Shown here: positions 1 through 10,300 of the stretch, piece after piece
Numbering within the stretch: position 1 is the first letter of the stretch
Layout: every line of letters starts with the position of its first letter
Origin: a bacterium
Lineage (GTDB): Bacteria; CSSED10-310; JAJRTK01
Direction of reading: 5' to 3'
Assembly (NCBI GenBank): GCA_024278345.1
Contig: JAJRTK010000459.1
Span: 1-49,649 of the forward strand
Length of the DNA stretch: 49,649 bases
The notes under the pieces: model-generated
What the model was told of the DNA's origin: nothing
What the model saw: the letters and a program-made list of their open reading frames with translations, nothing else
The model's database searches: none
Program-made: the position numbers and the translations under genes

Positions 1-3
1 ATC

Positions 4-342
4 GTGGGCGTGTACATTGGCAGCCGCGACCGGAGTGGAGCTCGTGGTCTGTGGCGGTCTCTGCCGGCGGTCTATCGTCAGTGCGCCACGGCCTACACCG
101 ACTTTTGGTCGTCGTACGAGGCAGTTTTTCCCAGCAGTCGCCATCGCCCAAGCGAGAAGAGGAGCGGCAGAACCAGCCTCATCGAACGCCTGAACAACAC
201 GCTCAGGCAGCGCATCTCGCGACTCGTGCGCAAGACCCTGTCGTTTTCCAAGAAGCTCTCCAACCATATCGGCGCTATCTGGACCTTTGTTCATCACTAC
301 AATGCCACCATCCGAGCCAAAAGCCGTGTCATCACTACCTAA
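4..342 (+). mobile_element. IS1-family transposase, C-terminal part (InsB-like); element is cut by the window start
   Basis: Protein ...TAYTDFWSSYEAVFPSSRHRPSEKRSGRTSLIERLNNTLRQRISRLVRKTLSFSKKLSNHIGAIWTFVHHYN resembles IS1 InsAB transposases (IERLNNTLRQRxSRLVRKTLSFSK). Terminal repeats not identified. Confidence 0.85.
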
Positions 343-710
343 TCAGGACTACCGAAAAATGTTATCGCTGCCGGTTCCGAATCCTCCCTGAAGGAGCCGA
401 AGAGTATTGAGTATCCCCTGCCGGGAAATCCGCATTAATCCCACTTCTCAAATCATGCGACGGACTTTTGGTTCGAAAATTCGGGTGCTTTTTCATACCA
501 CAGGACGTGTTTCCATAACTCCCAAACTGGCCGCTCGGCTCAAGTCATTAATATAACAGGGATTTCCCCACCGGACGAGCTTCGGACTTCGTCCAGAGAA
601 AACAGAGAATCAGGGGGAAAACAGAGAATGAAAGGCTGGAGAATGGTAGAAATGAGGCGGGTGGAGAGGGGGCGGTCGTCGATGTGAAAACCACCCAAAC
701 CCTTTGAATA

Positions 711-765
711 CAAGGAAAAATAGAAAACCCGTCACCCCGTAGAAGACCTGCGGAGAGACGGGTTG
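711..765 (-). terminator. Rho-independent terminator downstream of tmRNA, possibly bidirectional
   Basis: Stem aacccgtc (726-733) / gacgggtt (757-764); minus-strand side continues TTTTCTATTTTTCC, plus-strand side continues GTCTTTTTT. Confidence 0.6.
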
Positions 766-780
766 TCTTTTTTCAGACGA

Positions 781-1140
781 TGGAGGCGGCGGGAATCGAA
801 CCCGCGTCCGAAGACCTTCGGCAAACTGAACGTCTACATGCTTATCCCGCCTTTTAGTGTCTCCGCCGCGGGGCCTGGCGGGCTGGCGCGGCGACGGATG
901 AAGCCCGAAAAAGTTCGCCGTAGGAGCCTCGGGCAGGGCTCCGCGAGCTATCTCGATTTAATAACAGTCGATCCCGATCCGTCGAGAAAAAACCGGGCGA
1001 CCGCGCTGCCTTTATTTAGGCGGCGAGAGCCAATTCAGGTTCGTTGGCACTTATTGTTTTGCCGCTTTTTTACGGGGCCAGCGGCGTCCCCGACATGCAG
1101 TCCAGACCTCAATTATCCCCGTCGAAGCCTTGTCGCCCCC
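781..1140 (-). ncRNA. ssrA: transfer-messenger RNA (tmRNA)
   Basis: Minus strand starts GGGGGCGACAAGGCTTCGACGGGG (typical tmRNA 5' end) and ends GGACGCGGGTTCGATTCCCGCCGCCTCCA; 7-bp acceptor pairing GGGGGCG/CGCCTCC. Tag ORF GCC AAC GAA CCT GAA TTG GCT CTC GCC GCC TAA = ANEPELALAA at complement(1016..1048). Confidence 0.95.
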
Positions 1141-1548
1141 ATTCCTGTAACTATAAAGCACTGACTTAGAACCAACCTGTCCAACAACCCATGGGGTAGC
1201 AAAGTTCCCCGTGACTGGCATCGAACAGCCCGCTGGCGACGAAACAGATGGAATCGGCCATCCATCCAAAGAGGTCTTGACGGTCTCACGTGGAGGCGAT
1301 TTTGACGGCGGGTGGTGGGTTCGCTCCCTTGAACCCGACCCCTTCTTGGGCGGCGAACGGTTTTCCTTGGCTTGTTTTCCCGGCAAACAACCCGCTACAA
1401 TGCTTTTTGACGCGGGCGCCCTGGACAAAGGCGCGGTTGCCCTGGACAGGTGATTTTTGGCGACGCGGAAAGGGCTCTTGGGGCTGGCACTTTTGTGGGA
1501 GGCCGGACAAAAGAGGGCAGAGCTAGGAACGGGGAAAGAGGAGTAACC

Positions 1549-2112
1549 ATGGACGGGGCGAGGTGGCCAAAGTGGGTAGGCGGGGCGGGGATGGTATGGG
1601 GAATCATCGGCGTCCTTGGAGCCGTGCAATCGTTTTTGCTCTCGCCGATGATCGAAGCGCAGCAGAGTGCTTTGGTCAAGGTTCACCGCTCGCTGGAACG
1701 GCGGATTCTCGGCGGCGATTCGGGCTCGGAGGCTGGGAAGGAAGATGGCGGCCCGTCGTTTGACGAACGCCAGCGGCTGAAGCAAGGGATGAAGCTGATT
1801 CGGGAATTCGGACCGGTCCCTCCCTGGATCCATATCTGGATGCCGGGGTTGGGGCTGCTGGGACTCTTGGTGGCGGCCCTTTACATTTATGGATCGATGC
1901 TTTTGCTGCGAAGGGAGTATCAATCGATTTTCTTTTTCTACTTTGCAGCGGGCGCGGGCGCGGTCCTCGGCCTCTTGCGTGCAATGATAGCGGCGCTTTC
2001 GTTTTCTTTTTTGGGGCTTGGGTTATCCATGCAAGGGCTCTTTGCCACCACGGCCAATTTGCTGTTTTTGTACATCGTTACCAACAGCGACAAGAGGAAA
2101 CTGACACGGTAA
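1549..2112 (+). CDS. small integral membrane protein, unknown function
   Basis: Start ATG at 1549 behind gaaagaggag; hydrophobic segments MVWGIIGVLGAVQSFLL, WMPGLGLLGLLVAALYIYG, FFFYFAAGAGAVLGLLRAMIAALSF. Confidence 0.6.
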   Translation: MDGARWPKWVGGAGMVWGIIGVLGAVQSFLLSPMIEAQQSALVKVHRSLERRILGGDSGSEAGKEDGGPSFDERQRLKQGMKLIREFGPVPPWIHIWMPGLGLLGLLVAALYIYGSMLLLRREYQSIFFFYFAAGAGAVLGLLRAMIAALSFSFLGLGLSMQGLFATTANLLFLYIVTNSDKRKLTR

Positions 2113-2185
2113 TCGAGCTCCTGGACAGATGACATCGCGCCGGTGAGGCTGACGCTTTCCGGCACCATCAACATTTTGGAAGACC

Positions 2186-5100
2186 ATGGACATCCGGGGA
2201 AAGAAGATGCTTGAATTTCGGAAGAGGGGCGCCGGAAAGTGGCGCATGGTTCTAGGCGGAATGGGGATTGCGCTGATGGCGCTAAGATTGCCAGCTCCAG
2301 CGGGGGCCGGTTCTTTCGTCATTAACGAGATCGTCGCTGATCCTCAGCAGGATTGGGGGCAGTCGAGCGGTGGGAGCGGAACGCCATTCGACGGTGTCCC
2401 CGGCGACGGAGCCCGGGGGGATACTGACGAGTATATCGAGATCAAGAACATCTCGGGGACAGCAGCGGCCCTTAGCGGTTACACGCTGATCATGGACGAT
2501 GGCACGGCAGCGGAGGACACCTTTGGGGGTTCGGGAAGCAACGCGCTGCATTACCGGATCTTTGACTCCGCCGGCACGTTGGTGGGATCAGATCCAGCCG
2601 TGGCGGTTCCCGCCGGGGGCTATCTGGTGCTGGGAAACCCCAGCGGAGCTCTTGGGGTCAGTGCCGTGCTCACGGTGACTCTCTTTGACACTTCCCAGCA
2701 AGTGGTGGAGATCGTCACGGTCCCGGCCAACGGCGCGAACGCCGGCTCCGTGGCGGACGAGGCCTATTCCCGGTTCCCTGACGGTGATCCCGATCCCAAC
2801 GCCGCATTCGTGCTTCGGAGCGCCACGCTGGGCAGGTCCAACGGGAGCTATTGCCAAATCGCCACGGGAGAAGCGGTGATCAACGAGGTCGTTGGCGATC
2901 CCATGAGTAATTGGGACCGATCAGACGACGCTGGGGTGATTCCCGGTGGAGAGACCCCCTTCAATGGCACCGCGGCGGCGACAGGCAAGATCAGCGAGCC
3001 CGACGAGTATGTGGAGCTGAAAAATGTCTCGGTGGGTTCCCTCGACTTTACGGGCTGCGTGCTGGATATGCTGGACAGCGCCTCTGGATCGGAATCGTTC
3101 CTCATGACCGGAACCGACGCCCCGGCCGACCCGTGGATCCGTGTCTTCGACTCGGCTGGGACCCTGCTTGGCACGGCGCCGAAGCTTGCCAGCGTGCCCG
3201 CTGGCGGGTACGTGCTGGTGGGCAATCCCCCCGGAGGAATGAACCTGGGCTCCAGCTCGTCTCCAACAGTGCTTGTTCTGCGGAATGGACCCGCGGCGGC
3301 CCGGGCGGCGACGGATATTGATCGGGTGAGCTTTGGCTCGGATGCGCCCAACCTCAACGCCAGTGGCCCGGGAGACGAAGCCATCGGGCGATTCCCCGAT
3401 GGGCGGGACACCGGCGTAGGTGCTGACGATTTCATGGCCGGAGCAGGCACGCCTGGCCGCTCCAACGGCGACGGTTCGCCGGCGCTGCCCGGTGAAGTGG
3501 TGATCAACGAAGTCGTGATCGTTCCCGGCAAGGACTACAACCAGAGCGGGGCCATCACGGGATCGGATCAGTTGCTGGAGTTCCTGAACAAGAGCGGCCG
3601 GACGCTGGATCTCACCGGCTGGCGGCTAAAGATGATCGACACGACCCCGGCGAGCCAACCGCTGGACAGCGCCGAAGCCATCACCTTCTCCGACCCGAAC
3701 GATCCCAACGCCAGCAGCTTTACCGCCTGGCGAAACGGCGTCTATATGGTGGTCCTGAACCCGTCGGGGGAGATGAACAGCGATGTTTACGTCCAGCTCT
3801 TGGATCTTGAGGGGACCCTGGTGGACGACGTGGAGATCGGCGGCAACACGCGGAACAAAGACTATGAAGGGGATGGCCCCGGGGACGGCGCACCGGAGAG
3901 CGGGGACAACGCCAAGGCTTACGGACTGGGCGACACGGGGATCGCACGGGAACCCGACGGCGTGGACACAAACAACGACATCGCCGATTTTCTGAAGCAA
4001 GAACCGACGCTGGCCCAGGAATTCCCGCCGGTGGGGGCGTCGAACACCATTGATCGGAGTGGCGACACTACAGGGCCGGGGCTGAACCTTGGAGCCACGA
4101 CGTCCGGAACGGGTTTCCCGGTATCCGGCGAAGCGGTGATTGCTTTCACGGAACCAGTGGCCACGACAGCGGTAAGCGACCTTTTGGTCTACCTCCAGCC
4201 CTCGGGGAGCGGGGGTCCTCCTGAGGGTTTCACGACGATTCTCAGTTTCATTCGGGGAGGAGACGACGATGAGATCCTGCTTCGTCCTCTGGGCGCTCTG
4301 GACTACAGCACGAGCTACGACATCGTAGTGGTGGCCGGCATCACCGACCGAGCTGGAAACGCCGCGACCTTCACCGGCGTCGTGTCGAGCTTTACCACCG
4401 AAGGGCCTCCCACCCAGCCGGGAAGCGTCGTGCTGAACGAAGTGGTCTCCGATCCACAACGAGACTGGAAAGGAACCGGCTTCGCCGATCCCAACGCACC
4501 CCAGGGCAGCAACGCCTCCAGCGACGAGTGGATCGAGCTCTACAACCGAAGCGGTGGAGCCGTCTCCAATCTTTCGGCCTGGACCCTCACCATGCTGGAT
4601 CGATCCAGAGCCGAGACTCTCCTTGGAGATTTCGCGGACGGACACTCGGTGACCTGCTTCAGCTCGGCAGGAGTGCCAGAAGCTGGCACGGGCTGCCTGA
4701 CGACTCTTGCCGCCGGTGCTTACCTGGTCATTGGCGACCCCCCCGGAAGCCTGTCGAACGATATCTACCTGGAACTTCGGGATGGCGCTGGATCGGTGGT
4801 GGACTCGGTGGAGATCGGCGGCAATACAGCCGCCACCGATTTTGGCGGAGACGGAGTGGACAACGGAGCCCCAGGACCCGGAGCCGACGGCGATGCCAAG
4901 GGGCTTTTTGACGAGGTCATGGCACGGGTCCCCAACGGTAGCGACACGGGGCAAGACGCCACGGACTGGGTACAACAGGCGGCGACTCTTGGGAAATCCA
5001 ACGCCGTGGGCCCCGCGCCAAACGATGGCGCCCCGGAATTGGTCTCCTTCGTCCCAAGCCAGACACTGGGCGGCGGGACAGGCCGGTGGCGGGTCGATAC

Positions 5101-6709
5101 CGACCTGGTCCTCACCTTCACTGAACCCATCGACCCCGCCTCGGTGGACAGCACGACCGTCACTTTGGCATCTGGAGGCGACAAGGTGAGCCTTGGCTTC
5201 GATTTCGCCGCCAACGAAACAGAATTGACCCTGAGCTTCGCCCGAGGGCTCCTCTTCGGCCGCATCTACACGCTGACGCTTCTTGGGGGCGCCGGCGGCG
5301 TCGCCGACCGGTCGGGGCAGCCTCTGGATGGCAACACCGTGCGGCAGCTCACCACGGAGACCGCGCCATCGAGCCCGGCAAGCGTCGTCATCAACGAGGT
5401 GGTGACCGACCCACAGCACGACTGGAATGACTCGGTCTACCAGCAGGGAGCCCCCTTCGACGCCGATGCTCGCGACTACATCGCCACCAGCGGTGACGAG
5501 TGGATCGAGCTCTACAACCGGAGTCCTTCGACGGTGGATCTCACCGGTTACGTTCTGGTGATGAAGGACTCAGATTACCAAGGCTACACCATCGCCGGCG
5601 GCCGCGCGGCTTCGGAGCATTATACCGCCGGCAGCGGCTCTGGCGTCCTTGCCAGCGACGGTTACATGGTGTTGGGCGATCCCACGGGGACGCTGTCAGA
5701 TGACATTTTCGTGGCGCTGCGAAGATCGGATGGGACTCTGGTGGATGCGGTTCTTGTGGACGGGGCCGCGGACACCACGGCGGACGAAGCTTTTGCTCGG
5801 CTCCCCAACGGCAGCGATACAGGGGTGGATCGTCAGGACTTCGGAAAGACGACCGCCACGATCCTTGGGGAGAATATCGGCCCTGCGCCGGCGGAACCCG
5901 TCCGGCCTGGGGAAGTCCTCATCACCGAGGTCAACGTCGATCCCAAGAGCGACTGGAACGATTCAACCCAGGACCCGACGAACAACCCCGGGGTCCCGTT
6001 CGACCCCAACGCGGCCACGGGCGCCGATATCGACATCACCAGCAGCGACGAATACGTGGAGATCGCCAATGTCAGCGGCCGGACCCTGGACCTCACGGGC
6101 TGGACACTGGTGATGGTCGATTCCAGTCCGACCCTTTACTCCATCGGCGCCTCTTCCGCGGTGGAATACTTCTTCGGTACGGGATGCACCATCGACGCCT
6201 TTGCCGACGCCTGCATTCTGGTGGTGGGAAACCCGTCCGGGACGCTGAACAACGACGTGTACGTCGCCCTCCTGGACCCGGCGGGAGAAGTCATCGACAA
6301 GGTGGAGATCGGAGGCCGGAGTGCCACGAACAACTACGAGGCCGATGACGACTATGACGGGGAGGTGGACGAGGATCCGGTGGATGGCGAGGATACCGAC
6401 GGCGACGGACTGGTGGACGAAGACCCGGAAAATCCTGACGAGCCGCCTGGCGACGGTATTCCAGCCGGCGGAAACGGAAAGTCCATCGGCATCTTCGACG
6501 AGGCCTTCCTCCGCGTCGCCCGAACCGGTGTGGATCAGCAAGACTGGATTCGGGGCTTCGGAAAACCCGGACAAGCGGATCTTGATCCCATCCGACCGGT
6601 GCCCATGAACGCCGTGCCAAGAATCGTCTGGCTCCTGCTCTTCTTTCTCCTGGCCGGGGGAGCGGTCCTTCGGATCAGAAGGCGATCAACGAGGGGAACA
6701 AGTCCGTAA
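2186..6709 (+). CDS. exported multi-lamin-tail-domain (LTD) surface protein with SbsA/Big_5-like Ig modules, Asp-rich segment and C-terminal TM + RIRRR tail
   Basis: Six repeated LTD starts: VINEIVADPQQDW, VINEVVGDPMSNW, VINEVVIVPGKDY, VLNEVVSDPQRDW, VINEVVTDPQHDW, LITEVNVDPKSDW, each followed by DEYIEIKN/DEWIELYN-type strands. C-terminus NAVPRIVWLLLFFLLAGGAVLRIRRRSTRG. Confidence 0.85.
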   Translation: MDIRGKKMLEFRKRGAGKWRMVLGGMGIALMALRLPAPAGAGSFVINEIVADPQQDWGQSSGGSGTPFDGVPGDGARGDTDEYIEIKNISGTAAALSGYTLIMDDGTAAEDTFGGSGSNALHYRIFDSAGTLVGSDPAVAVPAGGYLVLGNPSGALGVSAVLTVTLFDTSQQVVEIVTVPANGANAGSVADEAYSRFPDGDPDPNAAFVLRSATLGRSNGSYCQIATGEAVINEVVGDPMSNWDRSDDAGVIPGGETPFNGTAAATGKISEPDEYVELKNVSVGSLDFTGCVLDMLDSASGSESFLMTGTDAPADPWIRVFDSAGTLLGTAPKLASVPAGGYVLVGNPPGGMNLGSSSSPTVLVLRNGPAAARAATDIDRVSFGSDAPNLNASGPGDEAIGRFPDGRDTGVGADDFMAGAGTPGRSNGDGSPALPGEVVINEVVIVPGKDYNQSGAITGSDQLLEFLNKSGRTLDLTGWRLKMIDTTPASQPLDSAEAITFSDPNDPNASSFTAWRNGVYMVVLNPSGEMNSDVYVQLLDLEGTLVDDVEIGGNTRNKDYEGDGPGDGAPESGDNAKAYGLGDTGIAREPDGVDTNNDIADFLKQEPTLAQEFPPVGASNTIDRSGDTTGPGLNLGATTSGTGFPVSGEAVIAFTEPVATTAVSDLLVYLQPSGSGGPPEGFTTILSFIRGGDDDEILLRPLGALDYSTSYDIVVVAGITDRAGNAATFTGVVSSFTTEGPPTQPGSVVLNEVVSDPQRDWKGTGFADPNAPQGSNASSDEWIELYNRSGGAVSNLSAWTLTMLDRSRAETLLGDFADGHSVTCFSSAGVPEAGTGCLTTLAAGAYLVIGDPPGSLSNDIYLELRDGAGSVVDSVEIGGNTAATDFGGDGVDNGAPGPGADGDAKGLFDEVMARVPNGSDTGQDATDWVQQAATLGKSNAVGPAPNDGAPELVSFVPSQTLGGGTGRWRVDTDLVLTFTEPIDPASVDSTTVTLASGGDKVSLGFDFAANETELTLSFARGLLFGRIYTLTLLGGAGGVADRSGQPLDGNTVRQLTTETAPSSPASVVINEVVTDPQHDWNDSVYQQGAPFDADARDYIATSGDEWIELYNRSPSTVDLTGYVLVMKDSDYQGYTIAGGRAASEHYTAGSGSGVLASDGYMVLGDPTGTLSDDIFVALRRSDGTLVDAVLVDGAADTTADEAFARLPNGSDTGVDRQDFGKTTATILGENIGPAPAEPVRPGEVLITEVNVDPKSDWNDSTQDPTNNPGVPFDPNAATGADIDITSSDEYVEIANVSGRTLDLTGWTLVMVDSSPTLYSIGASSAVEYFFGTGCTIDAFADACILVVGNPSGTLNNDVYVALLDPAGEVIDKVEIGGRSATNNYEADDDYDGEVDEDPVDGEDTDGDGLVDEDPENPDEPPGDGIPAGGNGKSIGIFDEAFLRVARTGVDQQDWIRGFGKPGQADLDPIRPVPMNAVPRIVWLLLFFLLAGGAVLRIRRRSTRGTSP

Positions 6710-6743
6710 CCCCGGCCGAAGCTTCATCCGGAGGTGGAAACGG

Positions 6744-6826
6744 GGCGAGTGGCGGCGGCCGGGGGGAACTCGCGCCGTAGGCGTGGGTCGTGCCGACGGG
6801 AGCGGACCCCAACACAAAAAAAAGAA
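6744..6826 (+). repeat. copy A of dispersed repeat GGCGAGTGGCG...GGGAGCGGAnnnCAACnCnAAAAA
   Basis: ggcgagtggcggcggcc...gacgggagcggaccccaacacaaaaaaaagaacg; shares both ends with copies at 22692, 35044 and (reverse) 25539. Confidence 0.6.
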
Positions 6827-6967
6827 CGCCTTTTCTTCCCCGGAAAGGGGCCCATGCGCCGGCTTGAACCTTGCTGCTTCGCGGTCCATGGGCTCTGCTT
6901 CCTGAAATGGCTCAGGATCCCTTTTCCGGATCCCGGAGTTTTCATCGAGGAGGCACCCCTGGCAGAG

Positions 6968-7252
6968 TCAAAACATGAGGGAAAGCTCTTCCAACCTGCC
7001 CAACTCTCTGTAAAGCTCTCGCACTTGCGCCGCCGACGCGGCCACGACTTCCAACGTGACACAGAGGTGCCGGCCTTTGGAGCTGGAGCGGGTGCTGAGC
7101 CTTGGGTCTCCCGCAACCCCCGTCACCTGGAGAACCACGGCACGAACCCTTTGAGAAAAAGTCGTCGATGACTTGGAAAAGAGCTTGATAGTGAACTGGC
7201 CCGGGAAAGAATGTGCCGCCTCCAACGCCTCGATGGAGGGAAGGTTGTCCAT
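6968..7252 (-). CDS. DUF493 (YbeD-like) family protein
   Basis: MDNLPSIEALEAAHSFPGQFTIKLFSKSSTTFSQRVRAVVLQVTG...TRSSSKGRHLCVTLEVVAASAAQVRELYRELGRLEELSLMF matches the YbeD/DUF493 pattern (FPxxFxIKxF...SSxGxYxSVTxxxxAxSxxQxxxLYxxL). Confidence 0.75.
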   Translation of the reverse strand: MDNLPSIEALEAAHSFPGQFTIKLFSKSSTTFSQRVRAVVLQVTGVAGDPRLSTRSSSKGRHLCVTLEVVAASAAQVRELYRELGRLEELSLMF

Positions 7253-7363
7253 GTCCGTGTCTCCGGTTATGCTAGTATCGGTAACCACCAGCGGTTTTTT
7301 CTTGCGCCCAAACAGCCAGCATTTTACAGTGGTTCGCAAACAAAGCACAACGGAGCCGGAACC

Positions 7364-10300
7364 ATGAAAAACCGCCAACCGACTCGTTCTACGGGATGCT
7401 CGATTTCTTCGGCCATCTCCTTGACCAGGGACTCCTTCCATTTCTGTTGTCTTCCGCTCCCGTCGGCGGCAATCCGTCCGCCGCCAGTCGCCTGTTTGAT
7501 CTTCGCGATTCTATTCTTCGGAGGCCCGGCAGAGGCGGTTCCCCACAAGGCGCCGAGCAGCGGGCTGGTAGCCCCGGTGACCACCACCTGGGCCGAAGTC
7601 TTTCGGCGGCAGGCCGAACTCCGGGCCCGTCCGGACCGGGAGAGACAGCCCAGTATAAGTCCGTACATCTCCCGTATGGAGTATCAGTATCCCGACCTCA
7701 TCATCGCCGAAAGAAAGAGGATCGCCGACTTCGAAGCGGCCGTGCGGCGGGCCATTGCCAATGGAGAGGAGCCGCCCCGGTTTTGGCAACCGTATGATCC
7801 GGAAGTGGACCAGATGGATGCTTCAGCGGAGGAGGTGCCGCCCGCGGGTTCTTCAGCGGAGGTCGGGCCGCCTGAAGGTTCCCGGTCTGGGCCCATCCTT
7901 GCTCCCAGTCCATACGCGAACTGGTCTGGGTTGAGCGATACAGGGAGGCCGTCCGATTCTCACTTGGCGGTGGGGCCGGCTCATGTTGGAATCATGGTCA
8001 ACAAGGAGCTGGCCTTCTACACCAAGGATGGGACCATGGTCCGGGGGCCGGTCAATTACGAGGCGTGGTGGTCCAGCGCGCCGGTGCCCAACGATCTCTT
8101 CGACCCGAAGATCGTCTACGACAGCCAGAACGGCCACTGGATCATGCTGGCCATCAACGGGCGATCTGGCGATCCCGAAACCTACTTTGCGATCTCCGTC
8201 TCCCAGACGAGTAACCCGGAGGGGGTCTGGTGGACCTGGTATCTCCGATCCGACATGGATGGAGGCACGGACACGGCGTTGTGGGCCGACTACCCGGGGC
8301 TCGGCTTTGACAGCGGCGACATGACCACCAGTACGACCACGGGAGGAGCCGTTTACATCACGTCGAACCAGTTCGATTCCAGCGGAAGCTTCCAATACGC
8401 CAAATTGCGGGTCGTCGCCAAGCACCAGCTTTACACGGGAGGCAATGTGGGCTGGTGGGATTTTTGGGGCTACAGCCACAACTTGATCCCGGTCTTCACC
8501 TGGAAACCGGCGGTCACCATGAGCTCCACGGGAACGAGCCCCACGGAGTATCTCATCAACTCCCTCTCCGCGGGCACCTTTGGAATCGCGAATTACGTGG
8601 TGAAATGGAGGGTGACCCAGCCGCTGTCAGCTTCGGGGCCCACGCTCAGTGGCGGCGACACCGTCAGTACCAATTCCTATAGCGTGCCACCGGCGGCCAA
8701 GCAGCTCGATGGTGGATCGACGATCCTCATTGACAGCAACGATTGCCGGACTCAGGACCTCCAGTACCGCGGCGGCTACCTCTATCTTGCCATCGGCGAT
8801 GCTTCGGACTTCGGCTCGGGAGACGTCGAGGCTGTCATCCACGTCTTCAAGATCAACGCTTCCAGCAACAACGTGGTTTGGGATAACCGGTACGGCGCCA
8901 ACAACCTGTACTACTCCTACCCGAACATCATGGCCGATGCCGATGGCGATGTCATCATCGGTTTTTCAAGGAGTGGCTCCACCATCTATCCGGAAGTCCG
9001 CGTCACGGGTCGTCTGAGCACCGACACCCAGATCCAGGGAAGCGCCCTGGTGAAAGCTGGCGAGGCGATGTACAACCCCACGACGGATCAAGTGGACCGT
9101 TGGGGAGACTACAACGGAGTGGGAGTCGATTGTGCCGGAGACGGGAAGGGCGGTTGGGTCATGAGCCAATACGGTGTCTCCAGCAATACCTGGGCCACCT
9201 GGGTGGGCGGCTCCAGCTTCGGGAGCCCCAACGTGCTCCATCTCAATGAGGGGGACTCCCTCTGGACCAGTACGGCGCCTCGGTACTTCACCTGGAAGAT
9301 CTATTCTTATGACTGGGCGGGAACAGCCATCTACAACAGCTTGGGAGGCGACAATGACCTGGCAGTCTCGGATACCTGCCCGTTCGGAGTACCCTATCAG
9401 TCCTCCACATACGGCACGGACGTCCGGGATTTCGTCGTGGCCAACGGCGCCCAATACGGGACGGTCTACCACCACTCCCGGGTAACGCACTACGGTGGAG
9501 CCTCTGGTTACCGGATCGAAGCACGAAACCAGGCGACGGATCGGAGCGTGGGAAGCACGGCCACCGACAGCCTGGCCTCCTCCGAGCTGATGGATCTCTT
9601 CGAGGTCACCCTCGTCAGTGGCAAGAGCTATGCCGCCGTGGTGGACATTCAAGACGGAACCGCGGACCTCGATCTTTGGGCCTTTAAAGGTACCAGGCAG
9701 AGTGGCCGAAGAGGCGACAACGACGGCAGTTCCCAAACCACGGGGGCGGGGCTGGACGAAACCTTGGCTTTTACAGCCAGCGAGAGCTCCAAGTGGGGAT
9801 TCGTAGTCCTCAACGAAAACTTTGGGAGCAGCAACTACACCTTCCGGGTCTGGCTTGCCCCTATTGTCGCTGCTATCGGTGACGAGACGATCGCCGGCGG
9901 TCTCGCCTATACAGGCCCCACGCCCAGCTTGACCGAGGGAACGCCTTCTGTTGCCTGGAGCCTCAGCACGGGCCCCACCGGCATGACCATCGACTCGGCC
10001 ACGGGCGTGGTCTCCTGGACTTCGCCAACGGCAGGCACCCACACCATCTCCATCCAGGCCGACAACCCCGCTGGCAGCGATAGCGAAAGCTGGCTCCTTA
10101 CCGTCCTGGCCACGCCGACGCCGACTCCTTCGGACACGCCTACCACGACATCGACACCAACCGTCACGGAGACCCCAACCCAAACCTTGACCCCGACAAA
10201 GAGCCCCTCTCCCAGCAACACGCCAACCATGACACTCACGCTGACGGGAACCATCACACCACTGGCCACGGCCACGGAAACCCAACTCTCTCCCACACAG

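Noticed and set aside
597-640. Direct repeat gaaaacagagaat x2 near 597-630
   Set aside because: Short, low complexity and isolated; no further structure.
763-1923. ORFs 763-1164 (+) and 1051-1923 (-)
   Set aside because: They overlap the tmRNA and the real membrane protein gene; no recognisable protein features.
3626-5419. 597-aa minus-strand ORF inside the LTD gene
   Set aside because: Antisense to a clearly coding repeat protein; explained by high GC and codon bias.
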